A stretch of DNA of 64,000 nucleotides from Pisaster brevispinus (taxonomy: Eukaryota; Echinodermata; Asteroidea; Forcipulatida; Asteriidae), in contig JAMKCF010000006.1 in assembly GCA_023634235.1 (NCBI GenBank), positions 11,251,751 to 11,315,750 of the forward strand, in the 5' to 3' direction. A program made the translations under genes and the position numbers. The notes under the pieces are model-generated. The model made no database searches, was not told where the DNA came from, and saw only the letters and a list, made by a program, of their open reading frames with translations. Shown here in pieces: positions 23,565 to 36,299 of the stretch; the stretch's first letter is position 1; each line of letters starts with the position of its first letter.

Positions 23565-25692
23565 ATATAATGGAGATGTTGTGACTCCAATCAATCTCTG
23601 TCCACTACAAATTCAATTACAACCATTGGACTTTGTGCGTTGTTCCCCCTGAGTGGTGGAAGACTGGCACGCCTTGTTGTAACTCACATGGCATCTGGAT
23701 GTTTATGAACAATGAAACATCACACATTACACATTACACCATGTAGAAATGTGTAATACATGTAACGTACTGTGTCAGCTACCAGAGTGAAGGATGGCAT
23801 GCGTGCAATGATTACTGTAACTAGCTTAGCGCAATCCAATTGGGTACCTGAGAATTAGGACGCTAGTTTTTATCAGCTGTGGTCGATGAAAATACTCACG
23901 TTACCACAGTCATGACAGTAGAAAAAATAAACACATCATGCAAACTTGAGGCAAGCAAATATAATTTGTAAAGTGATCGATTTAAACTTTAGTTGCATCA
24001 CAGGTCTTGACTTTTATGCAGATCAAAGCTGCCAAAGCCTCTGTTGCTAAACTGGTCTTAGCCCTGGTACTTCTTTAAAAACCCTCAAGAGAGGGACCTG
24101 TTTGGTCGCAATGCACCCTTGGTACATTGTTAGCACATGCTTCCAAGCTTTCTTTATAGGTTAAGAGGGCTCATTTTGCATTTTTTCATTGATTTTTTTA
24201 TTTCGTGTTGCTCACATGCCCACTGCCCAGGTATTGCCTATTTAAGCCTATTTGTTTGCTTAATTATTCAAGTTTAATAATTTGGATTCATCTACCAATT
24301 GACAACGGATACGATTTTGTACACAAAGTATACTGGCAGAGTTTTGTCCCACCCTTTCCAAACCAAACTCATTGACTCCAGTTGATTGACACCCCTCTAG
24401 GTCATGTGGCATGGTCCAGTTTAGGATATCATGGCTTGACCTAACCAATGTGTCCAATGAAGACAATGGAAATAATAACGTACATGTGTATGTCAGCATG
24501 TGCCGCCAATGACGGCCCTCACTGCAGGTTTAAATGTCTACATGTACATACTGCACTTTCCATCACCATTCCCCAATGAATGTGCCACTTTCTCAAGGGA
24601 AAGTTGCCTCTTGCTTGAAACAAAAAATTAATGACTGCATGTAGGCCATACCATAGAGAAAGGTCTGATGGGGGGTGACTCAGCTATAAATCAAACAAGT
24701 TTTAATTAGCTGTTAATCAGCCTACTCCCCACAAAACTCGGCAAACAAAGTTTGATTCGTGATGGCAGCCAGCGAGTGTTTCCTTCCTCCGTGATGCACT
24801 AAAGTGCAGTCTCGGTCTACCTCTCTACAAATATTGACTGAAACCAGTGGAAGGAAGGACGAGAACCTGAATGTACTTTCAGTGATCTGCTTGTAATTAA
24901 GTAATGCACATAGCAACAACAAAAAGTAGTCTCTCTTTCTCTCTCTCCAGCCAACTGAGCTCCGAATCATGTTAAAATTTGCCCATTCATGTCTATCCCT
25001 CATTTTAAAGTTGAGGAAAATCAGTTAAAAGCACCCCCCAAAAAAAAATAATAAAAAATGCCCCTGGCAACTACATCTGTATAGCTAAGCTTTTGTCTTC
25101 CCCTATTTCTCCTTCCATGTTTTGGTGACCAGGTGATAAGCTGAGAAACAGGTTCTTTGATGGTTCTGTATGAGTGCCCTGCTAGTCTCAGACGACGCTG
25201 TTGTATTTTAGTGGAAAGTTAAACTAATAAATTTAATGAGATAAATTGCCATACATGTACATTTACTACATGTATTATGTTCGTAGTATCTGTTGTTTGC
25301 GGTTTTTGCAGCATAAATTGCAGCAATTGATTTTTGCTAGCATAAGGAGAAGCACTTTAGTACAGGGGTATAATGTTCTCAATTAGCTAACAAACTATGA
25401 GGCTAATGAGGAATGAAGATAGAGCTTTACAGTCAAATATTTTAATGAATACTTGTTGCTGTCCACTTACTTGTTTTAAGACTTAAGTGTTTTACAGAAG
25501 AAGCTCTGTAAATATAAAGCCATTTACTCGTTACATTCATCGAAGTACAATGACTTGATTGGTCACAAGAAAATGCTAAGAATCTGTAAATTATGAAATA
25601 CAACGAAAGTGTTGCAGGCAATTGCGTACTTGCACAGCTTTCCGTGTTTTCCGTGTTTGCTTGAATGTGACAGGAAAATCCACATGAGACAG

Positions 25693-26007
25693 CAGGGCTT
25701 GTAGCTCAAAATTTTTCCTGGGCCAGAAATTTGTTTACAAGACCACAGTCAAAATGAAAATCTTCCCAGGTTTTGAACAACCACTAAGAGAAGATTAATC
25801 TCATTTGACTATGGGTAATAATACTTCCATACTCAACAAAAATTAAAAGATATTTATCAGACTCAGAGCAAACATTTGAACTTTTGTTTCATTCAAGATA
25901 CCACAGTGTATAAATACTCAAATGAAAAAACACAAGACCACTGGACTTGTACCGTCCTGAGTTTACTGGCCCAACGCTAAAATCGATGTGTTCATTTTCA
26001 GTCCTGC
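25693..26007. mobile_element. CAGGGCT family DNA element (copy)
   Basis: Starts CAGGGCTTGTAGCTCAAAA and contains GGGCCAG, CACAAGACCACTGGACTTGT and TTTACTGGCCCAACG. These are the same blocks as in the better-preserved copy at 35733-36075, in inverse order. Confidence 0.6.
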
Positions 26008-26289
26008 ATGCGTATTGCAGTTTTAAGAGTATCAGCCTTCACTGTGCTTAAGGTTCCCTGCAAAAGCTTCACCTGAGGGATCTGTCTAAGGGCTCCAACA
26101 TTAAGAAGTCACTTGGTGACCAAAGAAGTCATTGGATACCAGACATTATTCGAATTTAAATGGGTTATTGGTTACATTCATAACCTGGATGTTATTCATA
26201 CCCAGGGATAATACTATAGTCAGATAGTGTACATTTATAATGTGTCATGTCTGTCATAAATGACACTCCTGGCGCCAAAATATCAAATT

Positions 26290-26500
26290 TTGTGGAGCTT
26301 GTTAAGAAGGATTTTATGAGACCACAATACAATACCTTGTAAGGCGTACAACATGTACAAGGTGAGGTGGCGCATATTGCTGCCGGACCAGCCAGAAACA
26401 CCAGGGCAAACTCCTTCTCTTGTACAATAAGAGTAACTGGGCTCTTTTAAGTGCATTACACAACACACAGGACCAATAGATCACCAAGAATAAAATTAAC
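26290..26500 (-). repeat. SINE-like element, family D (partial)
   Basis: Shares GGCGCATATTGCTGCCGGAC, CACCAGGGCAAACTCCTTCT, TAACTGGGCTCTTTTA and GTGCATTACACAACACACAG with the copies at 45500-45905 and 54395-54780. The tRNA-like head is missing. Confidence 0.65.
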
Positions 26501-27229
26501 AGCTTTCTTGGTGAATTTTATCTCGACTGTATTTAAAAAACAGAAACAAAAGATGCGCCATGACCAAGCACCTTGAAAGGACAGGCAAGCATGTGTGAAA
26601 TGTTCTAACCAAACTTTGAACTCAATTGATTAGGCCCACTGTGTACCTTTTACTGTTGTATTTTTTATTTTATGTATTTCACATTAAAATGCAGTCAAGG
26701 CTTTTTAATTTCGACCCTTATCGAATAACAAATTCATGAGCAAATTTGAGACACTTCAATGTTTACCGACCTTGTGCTTTTGCATGATCTTCCATCTACT
26801 TTCCATTAGCTCCCCCCCCTCACCCTCCCATTCAACCCCCCACCCCAAGCGACCACTTTGACTGTTAAAAAAACCTTAATCTGTCCACAGTCAATGTTTG
26901 CTGATCTATGACTCAGGTATTAACACATGCTCCGCTGCACTTTAGCTGTGAATGGAAATTTCTGATGGGAATCACCAGGCTTTTGAATCGCCAAATTGGA
27001 TCGCGGAGAAACATCAAAAAAAGCAGCGGGTACAATATCAACTGACCAGGGAGGGAGTTTTTTAAAAACCCGACAGCCCCACAGAGGCTACCAGCCTCCA
27101 GGGACAAGGTCTCGGAACTTTGAATGAGGAACGATCTATTGGTTAATTTACACATTAAGGTATTAGTCACGCGGCAAACCGGTGGAATGGTCACAGAGGC
27201 ACTTGCTGTTCAGATAATTTCATTACATA

Positions 27230-27810
27230 CTTGAAAGTGTATGCTGTATCATCAGAATATGTATACCTCAAAAGCAATAAGTCAAGAAAGTCATACTTTG
27301 TAAATTATGTATTAACAAAAATCAAATATGGCAACTTTTTATACTGCCTTCTTGTTTTTAACCGGACTTTTACTTGTTATAGTACATTGTGTACATATCT
27401 TTTTATATATCCTTAGTTTCTATATTTTTGTAATGTGGGCTTACATGTAGGGGCCTACATCAGTACAACATGTACTTCTTGTGATTTTTACAGTCCCGTC
27501 CTGTGTATGCTTGTATTTTACTGTAGTCCTTCAAGTTTACTGCTTCTTCCATGGTATTGACTGTGCCCCATTTTGTTTTCAAACAGAGGACCACAATTAA
27601 TTTATAGTCTTTGACTTTTTTGTGTTATCCTAGGCAAACAAATTTCTTTTCTTGCTGTTTCTGTCTATTTGTCTAGTTTGTTTGTATTTACTTTATATTT
27701 TTATATGAGTTATTTATTTTATTACATTCATTAAAATGTATATCTGCATATATTTTCCTTGTAGTTTGCCGAATAAATCAAATCAAATCAAATCAAATCA
27801 AATCAAATGT
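27230..27810 (+). repeat. Possible LINE-type 3' end with pentanucleotide tail
   Basis: A long T-rich stretch ends in TTTGCCGAATAAATC and then an (AAATC)n array to about 27808. An AATAAA-like signal followed by a microsatellite tail is typical of non-LTR retrotransposon 3' ends, but no reverse-transcriptase residue is visible. Confidence 0.35.
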
Positions 27811-30294
27811 CTCCTCAATTTTCTGATAGCCTTTTACAGTACATACATTCCATTGTATATACACATTTCTGGCAGCCTTACCTTGAGTTGAATCCCAGGG
27901 ATCTACATTGTATTTTTTTCTTCTAGTACAGTATGTGGCCTTCTAAGCAGGTGACCTTCCTGACTACAAATTGCCGAAATACTACAACATGAAGAAATGA
28001 GTTAAGTAGGCCTATACTTTAAGTACCATGTCAGTGGAATCTGTGACATCTCTGCAGTCAGGTCAGGTGACACATGACAAACTGGTTCCGGGCAGAATTA
28101 CATCTCACATGACGCTGTGCTCCAACAGTCATAGAAAATCTGAATCGAAACAACAACAAAAATCAATAAATAACAAAACAACACAAACACAAACTACATT
28201 ATTCCCTTTACATGTACATGACATTGACAGGATTGGTAGAGCTGACAAAATAGTCCTATAGAGTGTTCACGTTTTGTATTCTATGATCAACCATATACAT
28301 GAAACAACAAACCTGTGAAAATTGTGGCTTAATCCATTGCGTGAGTCAGGAGAAAATAGTGAAAAACCACACTTTTTTTCAGCATGTAAAACACAAACGT
28401 CCTTAAATTTGGTTTAACAACCGAAATCAGCCTGAGTGCATTGTGATTTCAGATACAGTTTTCTCGAGTATGACTTCATTTTACAGGGAAATATTTCACA
28501 GAAAAAAAATTGGTGCTAGTACATGTATGAACTTCATAACCAGTAAGATTAAGATTTCAAGCTAAAATGAAACAATGATGTTTTTTATCCTTTACCAATC
28601 CTGTAATATTATGTTTAGTACCTTTTTTACAGTTCATGTTTTTATTATAATACAGTTTTCCCAGTAAACTGTAACATTCTACCATGTGCAAAATGCTTTG
28701 TTTCAATGTCCATGTAAAACTATGTAGATATGTGTAGCTAGTCCTTGCCCTGTGGTTTTTATCAAACAGATTCTAAGAGGGATTCCGTCCCAAATCCCGC
28801 CTCCTGATTCAAGCTTGTCTGGTTGATCCCTGATTTTATCTCAAGCATGTTTGATCATAGGGATTTGATGATCCAATGCTGCACAGCAGGAATGTCTTTG
28901 TCTACACTCTAGGTGTCTCAAGTGCTATCTACAGTTATACGCTGCCCAGCAACTCTCTATTTGCTCTTGAATTTTGACCGGGTTACTATTCAGCAGGATT
29001 TGTTACTCTAACAACAAATGTAAACACGCAGCAAAAAAAAAAATCAAATCCATTATGATGAATACAATCAACTGTTGGCTTTACTGGAATAAAGGGGCAT
29101 GCGTTCTTTGATTGAGGCTGTCCAACAAATTTAAAGAGGGGCTCCAAATGTCAAATTGAGTTTTTTTATGCACTCATTTACCAATAGAGTCTTCATGAAA
29201 GTGGGGGAAAGTTACAAGTTTTTAACCTCACGTTAAAGCTGTTTAAAATCATTTTACTTTCAAAGCGAAATTTGAAACATGACAACATCTGACAGTGAAA
29301 ACAAATGGGTCTGAACATTCCAATGAGGAACTTCTGCACTGATGAGCTGTTTTGATTAAATATCATCAGAATCCAGGCATGAACTGAAAATTCTCTGTAC
29401 ACAAAATGTACAGACCATATAGATTTGAAATGCGACGTAATCGAATGTTTTTAGTGTTTGACAAAATTTGCACTTGAAGGGTTTTACACCATTTGAACAT
29501 GTTTGGTTTTTTCTCCATTTTCATTTACATGTATAAGGACTCTTTTCATTGGAAACTGAGTGGATCACGAAACTATATTTGACCATGCAGTCCCCCTTAA
29601 AACACTTTTCCCTGACACCTGACTGAGGTGCAGATGGTACAAAAAAGTACAGAGAGGTGACTGATTTGTAGAAACGTGTTTGAAAATGTTGACGTTGAAA
29701 ATTACACATTAACGAAAGCATGGTGAGAGCAAGAAACTGAATGGACTCAGTCAGGAAAAGGGAAGGTGTCCTAAAAGCTTGTGGTCTCTGAACCACCATG
29801 TTCTTAGAAGAAGAAAAAAACTGAATGTACATTGTACACATCCTTTCACTGTTTATTTATGATGTTTATACAACATTTAAACTACTCAAACTATTATTTT
29901 TACACATTCACCACTACAATCTGCGCAAATAACAGGATGAATAGGAAACGAGAAGAAACATTCAGTTTTGGATGTGGCAGGAAAACCCCAAAGGGAAAAA
30001 CCAGGCAATCACAGGTAGGGGCTGAGAACCCAATCCACTTGTAAGGTTGCAGTCTTAGGTGGGATTTGAGCCAGGGTCCACAGAGGTGACAGGCAAGGAA
30101 AGAAACCACTGAGCCAATCTAATCCCCCTGTATTGTCCTTGCTCCATGGTTATACCTTGAACCTGTCTTTTTTAATGAGCTTAAAGTTTAAACAAATTAT
30201 TGAGGCATACAGTGTGTGTAAGTGTACACACATGTAAAACCAACATGTCCTTACAGTGTTTGTTTATGTAGACAGTTTGACCCAATATTTCTGG
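27811..30294. other. Non-coding spacer
   Basis: No exon supported. Around 28285-28450 are short blocks (AATAGTGAAAAACCACACTT) resembling parts of the TTAAAGGTA family. The remaining open frames lack any recognisable domain. Confidence 0.45.
29128..29230. repeat. Dispersed repeat, copy 2 of a pair
   Basis: AGAGGGGCTCCAAATGTCAAA, TGCACTCATTTACC, TAGAGTCTTCATGAAAGTGG match 12105-12225 in order and orientation. Confidence 0.55.
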
Positions 30295-30490
30295 GTTCAA
30301 TTTCAAGGCACTGCTTACCACAGAATGTGCTTACTGAGCCCTGACAAGCATATGAATCTATTGGCCGTATTAAGCGCAGAATTCCACAGTAAGCGGAGCC
30401 ATGACATTGATGTCATCATCACAATAATTTGGGTTGCACAATTTTGGGAGTCAATGTCCACGCGAACTGTATACAGTTGTACAGTGTAGT
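30295..30490. mobile_element. Nested foldback elements
   Basis: The first part (to about 30410) has arms TTCAAGGCACTGCTTACC and the near-inverse AGTAAGCGGAGCCATGACAT, matching 34226-34345. Directly adjoining is TCATCACAATAATTTGGGTT and TTTTGGGAGTCAATG, shared with 55078-55210. Two families therefore sit side by side or nested. Confidence 0.5.
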
Positions 30491-30639
30491 GCGCACTTTA
30501 GGCCATATGGAGTTTACACACTAAGTACCATTTAGGTGCAAATTGACTTGCAAAATGACGAGCAGTGACAATGGTACAAGGGTTCAATATATTCATGGCA
30601 AGTCTTTTCCAGGATATAGTATGCTCCTTTCTACTTCAT

Positions 30640-30756
30640 CACAATATTCAATTGAAAAACACAAGACAACTGGACTTGTTCAGTCATAGTTTTTACTGGC
30701 CTAAGGATAAAATCACTGGCCTCTGACCTATAGTCCATTGTAAAATTTGAGCCCTG
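30640..30756. mobile_element. CAGGGCT family DNA element (partial)
   Basis: ACACAAGACAACTGGACTTG, TTTTTACTGGCC and a terminal AAAATTTGAGCCCTG match the family member at 35733-36075 in inverse orientation. Confidence 0.55.
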
Positions 30757-31494
30757 CTGCATTGAGCTTCAATCACTCCTATCACTGGTCGGAATCAGGC
30801 CCCCTCCTTATTTTTTTTCACATGATTTAAATGACAACTTCAGCTTTTTAAAAAGTAAGAGATCATTAGTTTTAAACTTTTGAACGTAAAAGTATGGAAG
30901 AAAACAAACAAACAAACAAACAACGTGCAGCTTTCAAGACACACTTGTCTCGCTCCAATTGGTGGTTTTGCTTACAAGTGAAGTGAGTCACTACAAAAGC
31001 AAAACCACCAATTGTATGCAAACCTTCTACGTGTACCTGATAACCACCCCAAAAATGAGAGCAGATCTCTTTTCATAACTTTCAAAACCTCTGAATCACA
31101 ACTGCACAATTACCCAAGACCAACTGGGGACAAGCTGTGCCGGCCCTGACACAGGATTCAGGTCAAAATCTTGAAAAGAAAGACACCGGGGCAGACAACA
31201 GCATCTGGAGAATAATATGAACAATGGCAATGTTTTCAGCCACTAGCAAAAAATTAGGTCAGTAGTAGTATGCTAAGCCCCCTTCAGTCATGTGGTCTGA
31301 TTGATAACAAGTCTGTAGGCTAAATATGCTGTTTTGTCACATTGTTGGCTGCACTAGTATGCAGTGATTACAGTGTAAAAATACACACCAAAACAACAAT
31401 GCACTTTGTGTAGAAGCATAAACACAAGTAGAGTGGACAACTTAAAACCATGATTTATTGGTTGAATTTCAAATTTGAATACACTGTAAACATG

Positions 31495-31545
31495 AGCCAG
31501 TTATTTGTTCATCAAGTAATAAACCACAAGGGAAACTTGACAAAG
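31495..31545 (-). repeat. SINE family C 3' end (fragment)
   Basis: CATCAAGTAATAAACCACAA + GGGAAACTTG is the inverse of the family C tail CAGTTTCCCTTGTGGTTT. Confidence 0.6.
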
Positions 31546-31559
31546 TTTAAGTTATTTAT

Positions 31560-31872
31560 GTTTTTAGGAAAGCATTCGGTGGTATGCTGTGGGTTTTTAA
31601 GCTTTTGGTTTTAGCATAGTTTATATTTTATAGTGTACTTTTTAAATGCTATTGTATAGTGTGGGATACTACATGTAGTATCTTTTCGACAGTAATGTGG
31701 TGGTCTTTTATCTCGGTTTAAATTTTGCTTATTTTTACTGGCAGTGTGTTTTTGCTTAAAACTTTTCTTGTGTAATTTTCTTACAAGAATGTAAATTGTT
31801 ATGTGCTCTCGAACAGGCTGGTCCTCGAGAGAGAGTACAATATCAATTCAATAAATTATTATTATTATTACT
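31560..31872 (+). repeat. LINE 3' untranslated end with (TTA)n tail
   Basis: T-rich sequence ends TCGAACAGGCTGGTCCTCGA, TACAATATCAATTCAATAAA and an ATT repeat. A stem (CTCGA...TCGAG) just before an AT-rich microsatellite tail is typical of CR1/L2-like non-LTR elements. No coding part is retained. Confidence 0.45.
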
Positions 31873-32753
31873 AGGCCTAAATATATTTTAGTAAATTTTG
31901 GACAATTACTAATTTTTTCTTTTGACTGATCTTGTCTTGTCGGCCATGCATTTGACTAGCCTGCATGCTTTTAAAATTACAAGCCTATTTAAGATGATAG
32001 TTATGCACACATACATGTACATGTAGCTTGAAAATCATTCACAGTGATCACAATTTTTTGTGAGGAACAGTTGCTAGTGTTTGATAAGCCCACTGGGCTA
32101 CCTTCCAAAGAGCCAAGTTTGAATAACCTGCAGCTTTCTTTAAACGAGTGTATTCACGTCAGGCCAGTGACTAATGTATCAAGCCCAGGTATTATGCGCA
32201 CAGGTATTGTATACCGTAAGGCTACACATTGTACATTGATACAATGTAAGCCATTCTTCAGGCGACTCAAATTTCTTGATTCAAAGGGCATACATTGTTG
32301 TGCGTTGATATTCCATGAACAATCAAATATGAAATGAACAACTTTTAACAAAGCATTATGATGGATGACTCTTTAGGCATAATGAAGAAAAAAATGAAGA
32401 GAAGCTTTTGTGTTGTGCTGTTGGTGTAGGTGTAATTGTCGCTCATTTGTAGATATTTTGTCAGGTTCAGATTGATTGATGCTGTTCTTCATCCTCAATG
32501 TGAAACTTTCACATTGATCAAAATTCATTCTGACAGGCTCACTTCTTTATCCTAGATGTAGGCCTACATGTAGGCGTAACATACATGGACGGAACCTACT
32601 TTTTAGTCACCTTTTCATTCTGCTTTGATTTGGTTTAAAAGCTTTTCTTTCTACACCATATATTGGGACATGATTTCCATACAGCTGCCTATACATAAGT
32701 TCCCATTCTTTTGTTATAATCCTGTTAATATACAGCATGCACTACTGATAGCT

Positions 32754-33195
32754 TTAAAGGTATGGTCATAGATTGGTTTTTGTCAACGTAATGCTGATTA
32801 ATTAGGCAAAAGTCACATAAGAAAGTTTCAGCTGAATACAGTGGCTACTTGCTGAGAAAACAGAAAAAAACTGTCACGGTATTTTCACAAGAACAACAAT
32901 TCCATCCACATTTAGTGAGAAGACAGCGGGTACCAACTGCATCTCTGGCCGCACCATTCCTGAATGGACACCAACCCTCAGAAATCTGAGAAACAATTCA
33001 TGCATGAATCCTTTCTCAGATTCAAATGGGTTTTTTTGTGTGTGAAAAATTATCCAAACCATTACCTCAAAGGGAATCCTTTCTCAAAATACAATGTAGT
33101 TTCTATCACCAGCAGCTGTGCTTCTCACCAAGTAAGTTTTTTATGGACAATAACTTTTGGAGTACGTATTTACTATGGATCATTGGTGCAAATTA
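32754..33195. mobile_element. TTAAAGGTA family foldback element (best copy)
   Basis: The left end TTTAAAGGTATGGTCATAGA is mirrored by a degenerate right end around 33110-33190 (CTTCTCACCAAGTAAG, TTATGGACAATAAC). The central stem AATCTGAGAAA (32983-32993) / TTTCTCAGATT (33012-33022) encloses the palindrome ATTCATGCATGAAT. No ORF of interest. Confidence 0.65.
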
Positions 33196-33964
33196 TGGGG
33201 AGTTGGAAATTTGGGAATGCATCCAGTCTGCTTCTTTGAGATCAACAATACTTGACGAACTGCAGGGGAACTTTCCCCCACACTACATACAAGAATGCCG
33301 TTGTTGGTGTTCTATTCAGCGCCCTGTTTACAATCTTAATTTCATGCATTCTTGGATAATTGTTTCAGTCTTGCGTCAGTAATAACATTGTGACCACATG
33401 CTGACAAACTCATTCAAAACCAATGGACCCAAGTGCCCCCCTCCACCATGGAGGAAGGAAACTCCACAAAACTTTCCAACAAAAACACCCTAAATGTTGT
33501 CATTTGAGAATCCTTGAGACTGTTACTAACTGTAAGTGAGTCATTATAGATCAAGTCAGCCACCAAGTCCCAATCAATGAATTAATCCGGTAAAGGGTGA
33601 CCGCACAAAACATGAATACAACCTGAGAAGACCTGGAGACAATAGCCGAGTGTAAACAAAATGTCAGGTGGGATTTGTAATGCTAGAATGCTTTCCACAT
33701 GAGAAACACAGAAAGGGCTTCTTCGATGTCCTCGGTGAAGAGGAGGGGGGGGGGTATCAATCAATGAAGATGAGACAAATTATGAAACTTAATTTCCATG
33801 GATTATCCCCAACTGGAACAGGGAAGGTTCAGGTTGTGTGAAAACTAGAGCAAAAAAAACCAGTTCTCTGATTCAATTAAGAGATGGTTGAGAGTGTCTG
33901 CCATAAACAGCTTCAAGGTGTGTGCGATGGTGTGACACATTTCGTACAAGTGACCCAGATTCCT

Positions 33965-34075
33965 GTTGTGTAGTCACGAATACTTGTAGTCACAGGTGAC
34001 AGCGATTACATGAATGATCTGCTTTCTAGCTGCGACAATGTTTTTTGTGACAACATGTATTCGTGACTACACAAC
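33965..34075. repeat. Inverted repeat with perfect 19-bp arms
   Basis: GTTGTGTAGTCACGAATAC at 33965-33983 and its exact inverse GTATTCGTGACTACACAAC at 34057-34075 flank 73 bases. The loop also contains TGTAGTCACAGG. This may be the ends of a very small MITE. Confidence 0.85.
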
Positions 34076-34225
34076 TGGAGCAACTTGGAACCAAGGCTAG
34101 AGTTGAGATGGTGTGGCACATTAAAAACATTGCACATTCTTGGGAGCTCCAAGCTTACATTATACTGGCTGATATATCCATTACGTTAGACACATGTCAC
34201 CATACAAATAAAGGGGTGATCAAGG

Positions 34226-34345
34226 TTCAATTTCATGGCTCTGCTTACCGTCAAACTTTGCACTTGTGGCAAAGCACATACATGTAATTCTATGGGTTGT
34301 ACATTGTGAGCGCAGAATTCCGCAGTAAGCAGACCCATGAAACTA
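34226..34345. mobile_element. Foldback element, CTCTGCTTACCG family
   Basis: The arms TTTCATGGCTCTGCTTACCG and the near-inverse CGCAGTAAGCAGACCCATGA flank about 70 bases including GCGCAGAATTCCG. A second copy is at 30295-30410. Confidence 0.65.
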
Positions 34346-34867
34346 AGCCCATATCAGACTGTGTACTTGCACGTATATTGACAAGGACTTTTTTCCAGAG
34401 TCAGGGTGTTAATAAAAGTGTTAATACTTTGTACAGATGTAAATACTACAAGGCCACTATTTTTTAAGCACATTGTGTAAAATGATCTGGGAAAAGGAAT
34501 TAACATTAGTTGCCAACAAGACAACATTTATCAGTAATTGGTTCTTGATTCAGCTTTTGTGAATGGTGTTCGTGCAATTCCATAAACTTCCAAATTAGGT
34601 CACCCCCCACACATGTACATGTCATTAAAAAAAATATCGGTACACATGCATATAAAAGCACAATTGATGGACAACCCAAAACATCTCCTGACCACCGACC
34701 CCCAAAGAAGTTTAAGATATTTTAAATAAAAACTGAATCCATCAGAAATTTGTGAAAAAGACCGCAGAGTAGACATTTAAAATTGTTTGAGTGAGGTGCT
34801 TAGTTTATCATAGGTATTAATTTGTTAATACACAATGTACACTGTGTACGCTGTATACAGTATGGAC

Positions 34868-35035
34868 CCCCTTACAGACACGGAACGTCCCACTGCAGAA
34901 TGCGCGTTCACCATTTCCACCATTTTAGGGGTCAATTCCTTTGTTTACAATTAAAATTTTGTCTCACCAAAATGGGGAACAGGGTAGAGGTTAAGTGTGC
35001 TGGGAGACACGTCAAGCAAGGGGTCATTACAGTAT
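34868..35035. mobile_element. MITE-like element, family GACCCCTTGCAC (degenerate copy)
   Basis: GGACCCCCTTACAGACACGG at the left and ACGTCAAGCAAGGGGTCATT at the right, with CCATTTTAGGGGTCAATTCC inside, recall 3004-3158. Confidence 0.45.
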
Positions 35036-35589
35036 GTCAGTTAGTACATTATGCATGAGGCTGCACAACAGGGTGTTTGTCAAATAATTTTAATTTGTTG
35101 ACACCGACTCCCTTGCCCCATAGTCCTTCAACTACAGCGGTGCTGACAACTGAGGTCATCTTTGTCAATACAAACACATGAAGGCCTAGTATACAATTGT
35201 ACACCAAAGACTGCACACACAGCTGAATAAAATGTATCAATGTACAATGTACACGCAACTCTGATTCAAATGCTGTTACAAATTGTGATTTTGGTGTAAA
35301 AACATAAAAGTATACAAACTCACAGAGAGCATTGTCTACTAGTACTACATGTACAAGTACAATGTACAGTAAGTTCAGCAAATCAACAAAATCATCAACA
35401 TTGGCCATACGTGCACCCACAAACACTTAACGTACACAAGTGTACATGTCCTTTTTCTAATACTTCTATGTGCATGTTTCATCCTTACCACTAAACTACT
35501 TCTGCCTACATGTACCTGCTTGTCATGGTTTGAATAATTGCAATTTTTAGATCACGATGCACTACATACATGTGTTACACAACATAGGC

Positions 35590-35665
35590 CTACATAATAA
35601 TAATAATAATAATAAAGACATTTGTAAAGCGCCTAATGCATAAGCCTCTAAGCGCATAAAGAGAA
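35590..35665 (-). repeat. LINE/SINE-type 3' end with (ATA)n tail
   Basis: Read on the minus strand, GGCGCTTTACAAATGTC runs into (TTA)n. This is the usual CR1/L2-like terminus with a short microsatellite. Confidence 0.5.
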
Positions 35666-35732
35666 CAATAAAATATACAAAGAGTGAAAGAAACAATTAC
35701 AAATAAGCAGATTACAAATAAGCAACATAGTA

Positions 35733-36075
35733 CAGGGCTCGAATTTGACACTGGACCGCAGGCCCGAGGCCAGTGATTTTAGTGTCGGGCCAGTAAACTT
35801 ATGACCATACAAGTCCGGCGGTCTTGTGTTTTTTAATAATAACATGTCACTGTATTTTTTATTAAACTGATCAATTGAGTATTGAAGTATTACCCGAAAG
35901 AAAAACTTGATAAATCTTCTCTTAGTGCTTGGTACAAAAACAGCTCAAATGTGAAACTGTGTAGAGTGTTCTTCTCATTATGATTCCGGTCTTGTAACAA
36001 ATTTTCTGGTCCAGTAAAAGTTTTGAGCTACAAGCCCTGCAGTCTTGTGGATTTTCCCCAAAAATTTGAGCCCTG
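35733..36075. mobile_element. CAGGGCT family DNA element (best copy)
   Basis: The ends CAGGGCTCGAATTT and AAATTTGAGCCCTG form terminal inverted repeats around 343 bases. The flanks share TAGTA (35728-35732 and 36076-36080), a possible target duplication. CAGGG-type ends are common in hAT-like elements, though those usually duplicate eight bases. Internal blocks CTGGACCGCAGGCCCGAGGC and GGGCCAGTAAACTTATGACC recur at 63726-64000. Confidence 0.75.
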
Positions 36076-36299
36076 TAGTAACCCGGACTGTGTTTCTTAC
36101 ATGTCTGAAAATGGCTTTTAAGGACTTTTTTTATAGCAAAATATTTTCACATTTATACCTGATGGTAAAAGCTGTACATGTAGCTTATTAGTAATTTATA
36201 ATACACAGAATTCCTTATCAAAGATTTACAAACTGCTGGGTTCAGACATTATTTTAGAAAATAACACGAAAAAACGACATCTCCGATGTAGCTTTTTGT

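Larger units (their letters stand above)
21626..25690. other. Non-coding spacer with simple repeats
   Basis: Apart from the palindromic array at 22400-22580 and the GA tract at 23530-23564, no exon or RNA gene is supported. The interval has scattered ACATGTACATG motifs (for example 22850, 23045, 24540, 25255). Confidence 0.5.

Noticed and set aside
27774..27808. CRISPR-like short regular repeat
   Set aside because: It is a simple (AAATC)n microsatellite without spacers; no CRISPR array exists in the window.
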